NCBI RefSeq assembly: GCF_027943255.1
Contig: NC_072892.1
Span: 32,015,792-32,079,791 of the forward strand
From: Anastrepha obliqua
Taxonomy: Eukaryota; Arthropoda; Insecta; Diptera; Tephritidae
Length of the DNA stretch: 64,000 nt
Direction: 5' to 3'
Position 1 is the stretch's first letter. Every line of letters begins with the position of its first letter. The notes beneath the pieces were generated by a model. It saw nothing but the letters and a program-made list of their open reading frames with translations, ran no database searches and was not told the DNA's origin. The translations under genes and the position numbers were made by a program. Shown in pieces: positions 23,704-35,574 of this stretch.

Positions 23704-24770
23704 TGCCTTGGGACCCTCTCTACCAGCTTTAGTTCTTATTTTGAGCTACCAGCTCTTTTTCTTAAACAGCTCTATTGTAAGTATTAATTTTAATTCAAAA
23801 TGTGCGAGATTATAAGATCGTTATTAAATTTAACAGTAGTTTTTTCAATTAAAAGAATTTTTTATATATATACTAGGTTTGGGAATTTAAAAATTTTATT
23901 TAAAAATTTTCAAGCAAATCTTACACAGATGTTTGGTTTGTTAGCCCAAATCATTGGTATTAAAAGGTAATACCACCCTGAAAATTTCGACATATATATT
24001 TCAAAATCTTTTTCGTGCATAATTTTAACGCGCATCAGTCCTTTGAGTCAAGTAGATAACAGCATCGCTTCACTTTGTATGAAAATTTTTAACACAATTA
24101 ATATCTTTTTACTTTGTGTTTATTTTTCAATGTATTTTCAGTTGTTTTCAATAAATATACAGACATCTCTAACTTCTCCGTTTTTTTATTACTTAAATTT
24201 GGTTTTTTAATGTTGTGTCAAAATGAAATTGTTTGCCTGGGACTGATGCTTGTTTAAGTATAGAGAAGCAATGATTCAATTATTTTATCGAGGAGTTATG
24301 ATTATTTGAAGACAATTCTTGAAGAGAGAGCGGAGGGTTTTTTAATCTTCTTCTGCGCTTTTTTCGAGACAAAATTTTTCAAAACGGTAAGCAAAGCAAA
24401 ATAACTCAAATAGTTTTTAAAAACGACTACTTCCGAATCGACTAAAGTTGATATCGGTAAATCAGTTGATTTGTTTTTCGCCGTGTCCATTTGGCTGTCA
24501 GGACAGAATGAAACAAAGCGATATCATACTTTTTTTTTCTACTTTGCCGTGCCAATCAAACGTACAAAACATTGTTGTTGGTCCAGTGCCACCACCTTTA
24601 ATGAATTCTCTTTCATGGGAGCCAATTATATCCGACATTTAAAAATGTTTCTTGTTTGAATTTGATTTGAAGTTCAATCAATTTCTAAACGTAAATAAAT
24701 GGGGAAAAGTTCTACATCTAATAGTACCCAAAAAATAAACACCTACGCGTGCAGGGTGGTCTTATACCGT
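23704..24770. other. No recognisable feature
   Basis: A+T-rich sequence without a supported gene or named repeat. Confidence 0.4.
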
Positions 24771-24774
24771 TCTC

Positions 24775-25080
24775 GGGTGTTTCTATCGATATCGATAACT
24801 TTGGTTTGACAACTACAATCGAGCCATGCTGACTGAATTTTTGTTTCCAAAAATTAATTAGCTAAACATCGATGATATGTGGTTCCAATAGGACGGCGAA
24901 ACTTGCCATACAGCGCGCTTAACAATCGATTTATTGCAATATTCAAGCCGCCATTGACGCCACACTGCCAGATTTATTGGATAGTCGAAAATCGGATGAT
25001 CGAATGGATCATGTAACTCGTAGCGGAAATTATCTACCAGATGATAATTAAAAAAATTATTCCAACAATATTTCTGCCTT
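24775..25080 (+). pseudogene. DD41D mariner transposase relic
   Basis: The plus strand reads MLTEFLFPKIN, then IDDMWFQ, stop, DGETCHTARLTIDLLQ. It then jumps to AAIDATLPDLLDSRKSDDRM, which corresponds to the C-terminal end. The third catalytic aspartate region is deleted. An internal stop falls just before the second aspartate motif. Confidence 0.6.
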
Positions 25081-26606
25081 GTAAAATCATTTTAAGTTCT
25101 CAGGATTTTAAAAAACACCCGGTAGCTAGGAAAACCACCAAGCTAGGAAAAACAACCAAGAAAATCAGAACTAATTGATTAATGCAATCGGTTGTAAGTC
25201 AACTAGCCACACTTATTTTACCTTAAATTATCTAATTTAGATTGTAAAAATATGATTTATATTTTAAGAATTGGAAAATTTTCTATACAGAACTATTTCT
25301 ACACTTTTTTGATGCATATTAAATTCATCTATTACTCAATTTGACTTAAGGGAAGACATTTGATTACCATCTCGTTTTTCTTTTTAAACAACTTCTTAAC
25401 CAAATTTATTCAAAAGCGTAATAATCAGTTTTGTAAAAATGACCAAATTAGGAGAGGTTAAGTTATGGTGGTAGTCGGTACGTACGTCCAACTCACTTAT
25501 ACCTTACAGGTGACCAATTAAATGGCTTGGCATTCTTTGAAGAGTCGGGTAAAAGCATAAAAGAGTAGCCCAATGTTTTTTGTGTTTGATTTTTATAGTG
25601 ACAGACTTTGGCATATACAAAATAGGGTTAATTCGATTCGAGAACATAGACCCGATGTTCACTCCAACAAACTACTGTTGTCACTATCCAGGCTCCATCT
25701 ACTCTACTCTACTATATTTAAATTTATGGCATTTTTTTTTGTAATGAAAAGAAATTGATTTCTCGCACTCAAAAGTACCCAGTGCCCCATCAACATAAAT
25801 TTTATCATTTGTTTGTGCGCCAAGGCTGAACATAATCAAATGTACCAGCAGTGAAGTTCAGCCATTTTATAAGTGAGTGTAAATAACAGCGACTACTACA
25901 ACAAACTCCATACAAACATGAGTTTGTGGCTCTCTCCTCACCTAGCGGTACAATCTTTTATGAAGCAGCTTGTTGCCAACACCCTGTTGCAGGCTGTTTA
26001 TTATTATTATTATTATTATTGCTTTTTACTTTTTTGCAGTATAGAAATTCAGAAAATGTAAACTGATATTTAAAAACTGCGTTGAAGTAGGAAGAAGCTT
26101 CAGCGGACGTTTACATTTCTTTAAACTTATGTTGGAAAAGGAAGCTCGAAACCTAAATAATCACATATGAAAATCAGCACCTACGAATGCAAATGACTTA
26201 AATTTCAGTGCTTCATCAGTAAGTTTCGACAAGTCCCTACATAGGATAGCTATGCGAAAAGAAACACACGAAACCCTTTTGCTATTAAAACATTTCTAAC
26301 TTTGAGAAATGCTGATGTATTGAAGGTTGGGTCTCTGTTGAGTGCCCTGTCACTCTCAAACAGGAAGACATTTTAAACTACAGATGTGCTCTTTATTTAA
26401 AAGACTCGCATTAATATCGCATAAACTCTCGGGACACAGCAAATGTAGCGATGGAAAAGCTAAGAGATGGAATTGGTACTTGAATAAAGAAACTCGCTTC
26501 GATATTTTTACTTCAGATAAATACTTCAAGTTTCTTAGAGAATATATAAATCTGACAAATCTTAGGCCCTTCACATAATATAGGGTGAATAGATAGGTCA
26601 ACAGTC
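25081..26606. other. No recognisable feature
   Basis: Short open frames only. A small ATT repeat lies at about 26000-26020. I see no gene or repeat family. Confidence 0.4.
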
Positions 26607-26674
26607 GGTTATACGAAACCGGAACGACCCGGATTTATATCTGGCAAGAACTGTTTATGTTGCTACAACAACAA
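26607..26674 (+). repeat. Short CAA-tailed repeat, copy f (internally deleted)
   Basis: It reads CCGGAACGACCCGGATTTAT and ATCTGGCAAGAACTG, then goes directly to TTTATGTTGCTACAACAACA. The CCAGCAGCATTCCC to ATGTATGG middle is missing. Confidence 0.7.
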
Positions 26675-26732
26675 GATAGGTAGAACGGTTAGGGTACACT
26701 ACAAGTAGCACGAATGTCATTTTGACACAATA

Positions 26733-27011
26733 ATGTATACTACCTGCGAAAAATTTCACAATTTAAAGGAAGAAAACTCATATCGTGCTGTTGATGCAGT
26801 GGAGGAAACGGTATCTAGGCTGGAGGAACAAGGAACTTTAAGCGCCTGGCCGCCAGACCCAGACATTTGCAAAGAAAGTGTTCAAGAGTATCTTCCTCTG
26901 CCTGATCCCCACAGATCTGCAATGGGGGTTATACAGAAGTTCAAGCTTCTCCCTATGAGTTCTGATCACACAGTGATGAAAGTAAAAACGAATAGCAAAT
27001 CATTCAAATAA
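26733..27011 (+). other. Open frame of 92 codons, no recognised product
   Basis: The frame begins MYTTCEKFHNLKEENSY. It resembles no family I know. It lies in a repeat-rich stretch of the proposed PHRF1 intron, on the opposite strand. It may be chance or an old transposon piece. Confidence 0.15.
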
Positions 27012-27472
27012 CCGTTTCGGCTTCGCTGGCACTGCTCCAAGCGACCGACCCAATTGATGACTCGATTGAATTGAAATTGTGCGTCGTTTTTGCGTTAATA
27101 GCATCTGAAATCAGAGGCTCGAGATCGTCGTTTGATAGCTGAATGCCATTCGTAGCTTTGCCAGCTGTGAAACAGAACAATTGCAAAACTATCATTCTTA
27201 TCTGACCGCCCTATATATGGTTGTGTTTAACTAACAGCCTTTCATGCGCAAATTGGAAGATACCATCTCTCATGGTTTAGACACCTGCTCTATTCACTCT
27301 TAGACGAAGACGCCAAATACTTATATTTTTTTATTAGGTGATCTATTACAGCCATTTATAATAATTATTATATTACGTTCTTAGTTTTAGAACATTAGGG
27401 GAATAGATTTGTTGCCTAAACTTAGCAAGAAATTAAATTGAATTACATCTTTGAACCACGACAATCAGTAGT

Positions 27473-27540
27473 TTCTACATTACTGGAACAACCCGGATTT
27501 ACATATATTCAGCCAAGGACTTTCATGGCAGCAGGATTTC
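27473..27540 (+). repeat. Short CAA-tailed repeat, copy g (3' truncated)
   Basis: It reads CTACATTACTGGAACAACCC, GGATTTACATATATTCAGCC and AAGGACTTTCATGGCAGCAG, then ends without the CAA tail. Confidence 0.6.
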
Positions 27541-27640
27541 TTCAAAGTTAGTTGGTAATATTTTTGTGGTTGGATTGAAACTTGGTTTTGGAAGCAACGT
27601 ATTCCATGCAGAGATGAGTATTTTAACCTATGTAGACATA

Positions 27641-27938
27641 ACGGCGGCCAATGGGTTGGTGCGTGACTACCACTCGGAATTCACAGAGAGAACGTTGGTT
27701 CGAATCACGGTAAAACACCAAAATTAAGAAAAACATGTTTCTAATAGCGGTCGCCCCTCGACAGGCAATGGCAAACCTCCGAGTGTATTTCTGCCATGAG
27801 AGAGCTCCTCATAAAAAAATCTGCCGTTCGGAGTCGGCTTGAAACTGTAGGTCCCTCCATTTGTGGAACAACATCAAGACGCACAGCTCAAATAGGAGGA
27901 GGAGCTCGGCCAAACACCCAAAAACGGGTGTACGCGCC

Positions 27939-27969
<31 letters not shown>
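27641..27969 (+). repeat. tRNA-derived SINE, copy 6 (near full length)
   Basis: It opens ACGGCGGCCAATGGGTTGGT (GTAGCCG lost), continues with the tRNA-like variable region, box B-like GGTTCGAATCACGG and the full body, and ends TACGCGCCAATT followed by a (TA)n run to 27969. Confidence 0.9.
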
Positions 27970-27973
<4 letters not shown>

Positions 27974-28254
27974 AGAAATAAACAAATGTTAACCGAATTC
28001 ATGGTAGCTCGAAAATGCACAATACCTATAAGACTTACACCAAAGTACTTGCAGTTAGATTATTTTTTATTTAGTGTCGCACTACTATTCCGGCTAGTCA
28101 CAACTCTGCTTAACCACGCTTTTTAGAGAATAAAAGAAAAAGGTGATCTATCGCTCATTTGCGCTGTGGGCTAACATTCTTATATGGGACTAGCATACGA
28201 GACAGCCAGCGTTCGAAACACACTGTGGGATGAAACACCAAATAGTGGAAAAAT

Positions 28255-28300
28255 CGTCCCTCGCCTGGCAATGGCAAACCTCCGAGTGTATTTCGGCCAC
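28255..28300 (+). repeat. tRNA-derived SINE, copy 7 (fragment)
   Basis: Only the central words remain: CGTCCCTCGCCTGGCAATGG and CAAACCTCCGAGTGTATTTC. Confidence 0.65.
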
Positions 28301-28639
28301 AATTTTTCAAAGAAAGAATTTTCTATACTATTGAACTCGAGATTTAGTTTAGTTAGATGTAAGTTTGTAATTTAATTATTCTTTAGTTTTAGTAGTAATA
28401 GTTTTCTTAACGACTTCCTGAATAAATAAAATATCATAGAAGCTATCCTTCAAAGTTATTTCATTTCGCATTTTTTTTAAAGTATTATTTAAGAGTCGCT
28501 ACAAGCAAATGAAAAATTAGAAAAGAAAGTTAGGAGAGAATATTATTTTTTCAAATTTTGAACAGATAAAAAAAGTATGCCTCTGTTATTTAGATGATAG
28601 AAGCGAATGGCAAATGGCTACTTTTCAAAAGTCAAGTAA

Positions 28640-29115
28640 ACAGGTGTACAATTTTACACGACAGAATAATGCTAAAATGAAAATAGTCGAGATTTAAGAA
28701 CAACATATCGCAAAATTAGTGATTTTTGGTGGAAATAATCGCCCAAATGAGTCGACAATTCAAAGTTTGGTGAAAAAATTTGAAGAAACTGGTTCTGTCG
28801 AGGATAGAAAAAGGATTAGCCGACCAAAACCTGGACGTTCTGTTGAGAATATTGCTACTGTGGTGCAAAATGTTGCTCAACAACCTTCAACATCGATACC
28901 TCGACGCTCTCAACAATTACGCATTCATGAATCGACTGTTTGGCGGATTTTACCTCTAGATGTACTACTCATGGGGGACATTTAAATTATGTCATTTTTC
29001 ACATGTAATTGTTAATAGCCGTATTTTGCATAATATATTGAAACCTGAAAGAATCTAAATTTGTACATGTTTTATTTTGAAACATCTTGGCGCGCATTTT
29101 GAAAGACTCTTTACA
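28640..29115 (+). mobile_element. DD41D mariner deletion derivative, copy 2
   Basis: It keeps the N-terminal DNA-binding region in one frame (FGGNNRPNESTIQSLVKKF, RSVENIATVVQNVAQQPSTS, IHESTVWRIL) and then jumps to GGGGGACATTTAAATT and the 3' non-coding end near TTTTGAAAGACTCTTTA. No catalytic motif is left. The join matches the copy at 21500-21960, so this deleted form was probably itself mobilised. Confidence 0.7.
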
Positions 29116-29399
29116 ATTGAGACATTTTGGCAATACTTGACCTTGATTTGTAGAATTTTTATAAATTTTTACAAAGTTTCAAACTTTACATACATATGAG
29201 TTTTGTTGAGTTATATTAAAAAAATATATATATTTTATAATATTAGTTTCGGGAAAAAGAAATCCATTATTCTCTAGGTAGATGGCTGTAGTGATCGATA
29301 TCTCGTAAAGTATCGATCAAAAAATTTAAAGTTTATGCTCGTTGTCAAGCTGACATTTTAAATTAAAAAATTCTTTTGCTTTTCCATTCAGTTGTTAGT

Positions 29400-29685
29400 T
29401 ACAAGGTGTTAACAATTGAAGTCGACCGAGGGAAAATTCGGTACATTTTAGTTTTTTTTTTTGATAAAGTCGAAAATGCAAGCCAGGCTGCTGAAATTGT
29501 GAATGGTTCCGATACTTTGGTTTGGTCGATTCCGTTTAGGCATTTTCGATGTTGAAGGAAATGTCGATAAAATCACAGATATAGTCGAAGGCAAAAAGGT
29601 CAAGACATGTTAGTAGTCGTAGCATCGCCCAGGAGCTAAGGATCGACCATAAAACAGTTTTAAATCATTTGCGCAAAAATAATGG
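29400..29685 (+). pseudogene. Mariner transposase relic, N-terminal part
   Basis: The plus strand reads, with breaks, a region ending RHVSSRSIAQELRIDHKT then VLNHLRKN. This matches the helix-turn-helix segment of the mariner at 57742 (SSSRSIGQELGMSHQT, VINHLKK). It is cut off by the SINE at 29686. Confidence 0.6.
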
Positions 29686-29992
29686 ATTGGCGCGTACACT
29701 CCTTTTGGGTGTTTGGCCGAGCTCCTCCTCCTATTTGTGGTGTGCGTCTTGATGTTGTTCCACAAATGGAGGGACCTACAGTTTCAAGCCGACTGCGAAC
29801 GGGAGATATTTTTATGAGGAGCTTTATCATGGCAGAAATTTACCCTGAGGGTTGCCATTGCCTGCCGAGGGACGACCGCTATTTGAAAAATGTTTTTCTT
29901 AATCTTGGTGTTTAACCGAGATTCGAACCTACGTTCTCTCTTTAAATTCCGAATGGTAGTCACGCACCAACCCATTCGGCTATGGCGGACGC
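29686..29992 (-). repeat. tRNA-derived SINE, copy 8 (near full length)
   Basis: On the plus strand it runs from ATTGGCGCGTACACTCC through GAGCTCCTCCTCCTATTTG to CACCAACCCATTCGGCTATG, which covers the whole family consensus in minus orientation. It lies inside a mariner relic. Confidence 0.9.
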
Positions 29993-30778
29993 AAACTTAT
30001 ATATATGCAGAAAATACCACTAGCACTTCTTCTATGCCGTGTAAAAAATCTATTAACATTATTTCATTAATTTTGCTTAGTTATTTTTTTGTCATTAGTT
30101 TTTTGAGTTACGCCTTTCTTGTAGCAAACGAAAGCTTCTGAACCAAATAAATTGTTAAAATAATCATGCTTACATACGTACTTAAGAGATGTAATTAAAG
30201 TATTTAAGAAATTTACCTAGTTAAACATTTTATGAACTCCGAAACATATTTGTATATCTAGGCTGCAATAATAAATAAGAAATCGTGAAATTTCCCAAAT
30301 GGCGCTTAAAACTTACATTGAAGATCCGACAAAAAAGTGTAATAATATTTTACAGCATTTCCAAAACGAATCCAATGGAAAATAAAAAATATGTTTCTGT
30401 TTTATAAAACCACCATTATAAACGGTTAGACAAATGCAGATAAAATGTAATTGTAGAAGTGTTGTTATTTTCGTCAAAATAAAATAGTTTTTAAAACAAA
30501 AAACTCGCATGTTCAAATACTTAACACGATTTTCTTAACTGGTTAGGAATATCCATTTCTATACATTGTAACTTTATGACGACGTATCGGTTATAAAAAC
30601 GTTACAGTGCTTTATATTTAATGTATTACATACATATGTATGTGCATACATAACATACAACTTAATTATTTCACAATCTATAGGATACATAACTCATGAA
30701 CGCACCAAGTATTACAATTTATAATACAACTTATTGCTAGGGTTTAAACGTTTTTGTAATCGAATAATAATCCATTAC

Positions 30779-31183
30779 CTCACTGCCACTTGAAGTCCCA
30801 TCCGAATCGCTTCCGTCCAGGTAGAGCCTATTTGTGCGTCTGTTTCGCAGACGCTTTGACATATTCCTCTGAATGTCATCCGACTCTTCATTTTTGTTTG
30901 ATTTCTTTGATCCAGTTCGTCGCGCTCTCGTAGAACTTGATGGTGAATCGTTGGCAATGTTCATGTTTTCTTCTTTACCATCGTCGCTAGATGCTTCTGA
31001 AGCCGAAGAACAATCTTCGTCACTATCATCGAACTCGATGCGCATGACGAATCGACGTTTTCTGCCCTTCCTACTTTCAGCGCAATTACCACCATCACGG
31101 TTATAGCTTCCTCGAGTATTGCGTCGATTTTTGCTACACGAAGGACGTGGCTCGATATCACTATCACCAGAATCGTCAGCCAT
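30779..31183 (-). CDS. Acidic Ser/Asp/Arg-rich exon, proposed 5' coding exon of PHRF1
   Basis: The minus-strand frame begins MADDSGDSDIEPRPSCS at 31183 and is strongly enriched in S, D, E, N, R and K (SDEDCSSASEASSDDGKEE, RNMSKRLRNRRTNRLYLDGS). It could read through to a TAG at 30737 as a 148-residue protein. A good donor (GAG then GTAATG, 30772-30781) follows SSGSE in phase 0. The RING/PHD exon at 16945 opens in phase 0 on the same strand and needs exactly such an upstream coding exon. PHRF1 proteins start with an acidic serine-rich region before the RING. I therefore propose this as the first coding exon, spliced over 13.8 kb. The alternative is a separate small nuclear protein gene. Confidence 0.55.
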
Positions 31184-34100
31184 TCTAAATTATTGCAATA
31201 TACAATACAATTGGTATGTACATGGATATGAAATTTGCAAACTACATAGATATGCCCCCTTTTTCTTTCTGTCTATTTAGTTTCGCTTTTTGTCTATAGG
31301 TAACACGAAAAAGAGCAAAAAATTGTTACCGTAATACCTTTCTGGGCATTAGCGGTACTTCACAAAATTGTATATCTCAGAATTTAATTGGAAAATAGCG
31401 TACGTATTAAAATTATATTTTCATTAACGAATTAAATATCTATTGAATAATACTTTTTTCACTACAGCTTGATGAATGTAGCCTCAAGATTCTTTGCAAT
31501 TGTATCTTGTTCTAGGCGTGAAAAAATATGCACTTTTTCAAACGCTTTTTGCTATGGTTTTACATAAATTCTTTAACACTTTTTTGTTTCACAAGTTGTA
31601 TTGGAAATTGATGAACGTTTTTCTTGATAATTTGATAAATTTACACAAGTTTTTCCTCAAATTTGTATACAATTTTCTCTAATGCGTTCAAAGGTTTTTC
31701 ACACAAACTCAGCCATTTTCATTTTTCTGCAGCCAATTGTAATCGTGTGCATTTCTTCTTATTAGTGTGTGTTATATTAGTGTATACATATACGAAAATA
31801 TGCCGATATTTTCGAAGTGTGCATGAAGTGGAGAAAAACTTCAGAGGAAATTATTTCTTTGTTGGTAGTACTGATTGTAGACTCGTGGCAAGGTTGCAAT
31901 TAGATATTTTGTTTGACTCAAATATAAAGTAAATCAAAATATCGATTTGTTTTTTTTTTTGTTTAAATGTTTTTCTTAAGTGCTTAATTGTCGTGCTTTA
32001 AACAAAGGTTTTCACAATTCCATTGTTTCGAAATTAAGGGTACTGATCCTTAGAAATAAATAAAACAAAAGCACTTCTGAACGAAAGTTTGTACGAAAAT
32101 TAGTTGAGTGTTATTCCTAACAAGGTTTATATATTTTCGTAAATTTTCTGTACAAATTTATATAAATGTATATTGTGATTTTTATTTAAGGATACAACAC
32201 GATTCCAAGTTGTGTGGTATATGACAATACATCCTCAAATTCTTATGAAGTTTTCCTATAATTAATTTGTAGCAGAGTTATTGGAAAGCGAAACATGAAA
32301 GTTTTTTTATAAGAATTGTGATCAGCTGATTAACTTTTATATTAAGATGTCAAGTTGATGATCAAATTGTAAAATTGCGGTAGTGTTAGCAAAAGCAAGC
32401 AAGACTGTATATGAAACCAGGTTTTTGAACGTGTACCATCCAAGTGCGATAGGCGCTAGAAATTTCAAAATATCGTTTCATTTTTTGTTTCTTAGATATT
32501 TCGAAAGTTTGGTATCTTAGAAATATACTGTGAAATTCTCATGCAGAAATTCCCAATATTATAGCTTCTACAGCCCATTAACTAGGTAGAAAGCGGCCCT
32601 CACGCTTCTGTACCTCAAACTTTAAACTCATTTATCTGAAAACGACTTTTTTCAGCCTGGTGTTGTCAAAAATAAAATTTCAACCGAATCGTCTGTAATT
32701 TTAATATGTTTTTCACAACAAAAAAAAAAAAACGATTTTTAGAGTGCCAATTTCAAAACCGTGCCATTTTGTCAAGTTTTTTTTATTCTAGTAGCGGGAC
32801 ATAGCTACAGTCATACTGATTAATAATTTTTTTGGTTTTTGTGTTACAGATAAATATAAGAGCTAAAATGGACAACACCGTCCAGGTCAAATTCTTCGTT
32901 AGGGTCAACGTCAGCGACATTTCTAAAATTATTTTTTTTTTTCTAAAAAATTTAAATATCGTTTTTCATTTATTTTTATTGTAAAATCAAATTCCTGAAA
33001 ATACCCTACATTTTCGAACCCTCCCTTCTAGCAGTCGCTGCAAAATCGCCGCAAAACTTTTCTGGTGTTGCCAGAAATTTCTTCCATACGCCATCTCGGC
33101 AGTTTAGTTTATAATTCATATTCTGCTCTGAATCATCTTTGAAAATTGCCCTTCTGATGATAATTTGCCGATTACAAGTGAAAAATGAAAACTGTTGAAT
33201 GGACTGTGCTTCCAAAATGCACTAGATTAATTAATGATTCAAGTAAGAACTGAGCAACATTAGAAATTGAGTGGAAAGCTATCGTAGCAAAGACAACGCC
33301 TGAGCTACCTCGATGTATTGGTTATGTTGATTGGTCTGAAATGAAGCTGGCAGAAGTGGCGGTTAAAAATAACGGGCCGTACTTTTACCAAAAAAGCCTT
33401 TTTCCATTAAAATAAAAATTCGTCCAGCAAACTTCGTAACAGTGTTCACGATCACTTATTTGCAAAAATTCAGCAAGGTACTTTTTGGAGAAACAGTGCC
33501 GGGCTAGTGATTCTGCTTATCCAGTTGGTACAACTTCATAACCCAATTTAGACAAAATACCGAGTTAACGAAGGACGAAACGGAAAAATTCAAGAAATGC
33601 TTTTTCATCAGCAAAAAGTTTGTCAAAAATCAACGGGATTTTTTAGAACATTCTCATTAGAACTTTATCAGATATGCTAGGCTATAAAACTGCATAGCAA
33701 AAAATTTGCCGGATATTTTAATTGAATTGTTTGAGCTTTTGATGTAATTTATTAGTAATAAACACTATAACTTAGTTTTTCCAATGGCTGGTTGGCGCGT
33801 AGAAAAAAATTAAAATTTTTTGTTCCGCTCCAGTAAATTTTTTATAAGGCGCTTTCGTTTTTTGTTCTGAAAAACTGAAGAATTATTTAACTTTTTTTTT
33901 TAAATTCATTTTAATACATAATAAAATTCTCAGTTTTGGTGAGTCATTGCCTTCAAATACAATTGCGGAAAACGTTCGCGATAAAATAAAAATATTTTCT
34001 TGGTGTTGCCATACAGCAACCCTTCTGCGAGGTTTCAAAATGTAGACGCTTAAAAAACATGCCTTCGAGTGTCACAAAATGTAGACGGCATAATTTTTCT

Positions 34101-34309
34101 ATTTTGGGTGGAAAACAAAAACACCATAGGTGTTACGGTTACAAAATACAGACGTCTACATTTGTAGTCAAAATTTGGAACGATCTGTGAACACCCATAC
34201 GTTTTTAAGGTAGCAAGTGCATTCTGTGTTGTTCTTACTTATTTTTGACAGTTGTTGGCGTAGCGCAAGTTGGCAGAACTGTGGCAGACATCTTTGACAT
34301 AACTCTCCA
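31184..34309. other. Intergenic region between the proposed PHRF1 start and RpS13
   Basis: The two genes are divergent. The stretch is A+T-rich with short open frames and poly(T) or poly(A) runs (for example 32718-32733). I found no SINE, LINE or mariner copy, which contrasts with the flanks. Promoters of both genes should lie at its two ends, but I see no motif that I would call. Confidence 0.45.
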
Positions 34310-34335
34310 CTTCCGTTCCGTTCTTTTTGGTGTAG
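34310..34335 (+). promoter_or_regulatory. RpS13: Pyrimidine-rich 5' leader of RpS13 (possible TOP tract)
   Basis: The bases just upstream of the start codon include CTCTCCACTTCCGTTCCG and TTCTTTTT. Ribosomal protein mRNAs usually start in such an oligopyrimidine tract, which couples translation to growth signals. The exact start site cannot be fixed by eye. Confidence 0.35.
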
Positions 34336-34352
34336 AATAAAAATCTATAAAG

Positions 34353-34375
34353 ATGGGTCGTATGCACGCTCCTGG
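34353..34375 (+). CDS. RpS13: Ribosomal protein S13 (uS15), exon 1
   Basis: The start codon is at 34353 and the exon codes MGRMHAPG. It ends after two bases of the glycine codon at a GT donor (34376). The 285-bp intron shows no clear C/D-box snoRNA (no TGATGA with CTGA). RpS13 introns carry snoRNAs in some animals, so I looked for one. Confidence 0.95.
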
Positions 34376-34660
34376 GTAAAAATTTATATTTAACTAATTT
34401 TTATATGATTCCTACTCAAAATTGTAAATTTATAAGTATATTTAGTTATTGTGCAGTCGCGTTTTGTGTATTAAACTTTCTAAACACGCTTGTGCAGCAT
34501 CATAAACTTATGTTGTCATGGGTCCATGTGGTGTTCGCTAGTCGCGTTATATTTTGACATTCGATTTGTAATAAATATAATAATAATAATACGCTAATAA
34601 TACATTTTTTTCTACTTTACATGCGCCATTAATTTGTTAAATGTAACCGTCGTTCAACAG

Positions 34661-34788
34661 TAAGGGTATTTCCCAATCAGCACTTCCCTACAGACGTACG
34701 GTGCCTTCTTGGCTCAAATTGAATGCCGAAGATGTGAAAGATCATATCAAGAAATTGGGCAAAAAGGGCATGACTCCTTCCAAAATTG
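34661..34788 (+). CDS. RpS13: Ribosomal protein S13 (uS15), exon 2
   Basis: It follows the acceptor TTCAACAG at 34660 and codes [19 protein letters not shown] and [18 protein letters not shown]. It ends after the first base of a glycine codon at the donor GTTAGT. The N-terminal segment matches the eukaryote-specific start of the family, which joins the small subunit near helix 22 of 18S rRNA. Confidence 0.97.
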
Positions 34789-34858
34789 GTTAGTATAAAT
34801 ATTTGTTACAATTTTAAAGGTTGAAAATTTTAAAATTTTTATTTTCATTTACGCGCAG

Positions 34859-35163
34859 GTATCATTCTTCGTGATTCGCATGGTGTGGCACAGGTACGTT
34901 TTGTGAATGGTAATAAAATCCTGCGTATCATGAAATCCGTTGGACTCAAACCCGACATCCCTGAGGATTTGTACCACATGATCAAAAAGGCTGTTGCTAT
35001 CCGTAAGCATTTGGAGCGTAATCGCAAGGACAAGGATGGTAAATTCCGTTTGATTTTGGTTGAATCCAGAATCCACAGATTGGCTCGCTACTACAAAACA
35101 AAGAGTGTTCTGCCACCCAACTGGAAATACGAATCCAGCACCGCTTCCGCATTGGTAGCTTAA
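34859..35163 (+). CDS. RpS13: Ribosomal protein S13 (uS15), exon 3
   Basis: It begins after the acceptor CGCGCAG (intron 2 is only 70 bp) and codes [20 protein letters not shown], then [36 protein letters not shown] and [19 protein letters not shown]. It ends SALVA and TAA at 35161-35163. The three exons give 151 residues, the usual length of eukaryotic S13, with no break. The [12 protein letters not shown] block is the uS15 signature that contacts 18S rRNA. Expression should be high and ubiquitous. This is the only clearly complete and intact host gene in the window. Confidence 0.98.
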
Positions 35164-35234
35164 TTATATTCCACGACAACAACTTCGTAGGGATGTTTTA
35201 TTTTTTTTATATGTAAAAGATACATAGAACGTGA

Positions 35235-35240
35235 AATAAA
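35235..35240 (+). terminator. RpS13: Polyadenylation signal of RpS13
   Basis: AATAAA lies 72 bp after the stop codon and is followed by a GT-rich stretch (AATGTGAG, AGTGTACAGTG), the usual layout of an animal poly(A) site. Confidence 0.7.
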
Positions 35241-35574
35241 AAATGTGAGATATTAAGTGTACAGTGATTTTGGTAATATTTGAAATGGTGTGTGGGGCGA
35301 AATTTGCAAGTGTTCACTTCTGTTAGTTTTTTTCTTAAATAAAATGTATACCATTTTAATAGTATTAAATAGTTCGTGGGCCAACTCTAGGCTTTATTTT
35401 TGGAAAATTGAGCTGGGCAGAGCGCTTGTAAAGGTGTTGTTACATCTTTTTGATATTTACTGCGAATTAATTGGGTGTTTATAGTTGGGTATTTTGATTC
35501 AAAGCTGGCGTTAGCGAGTAAGAATTGGAGTATTGCCGACTCAGCAGAGCACAGAGTTAAAACATTTTGATTAT

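Noticed and set aside
27641..27720. A class II tRNA gene at the head of the SINE
   Set aside because: The same head occurs in several copies, each followed by the same non-tRNA body, so it is a SINE promoter and not a tRNA gene.
31494..31932. Two plus-strand frames of 62 and 89 codons upstream of the proposed PHRF1 start
   Set aside because: A+T-rich, phenylalanine- and leucine-heavy translations without any motif. Most likely chance.
34376..34858. snoRNA in an RpS13 intron
   Set aside because: I found no paired C box (TGATGA) and D box (CTGA) with flanking stem, and no convincing H/ACA layout.
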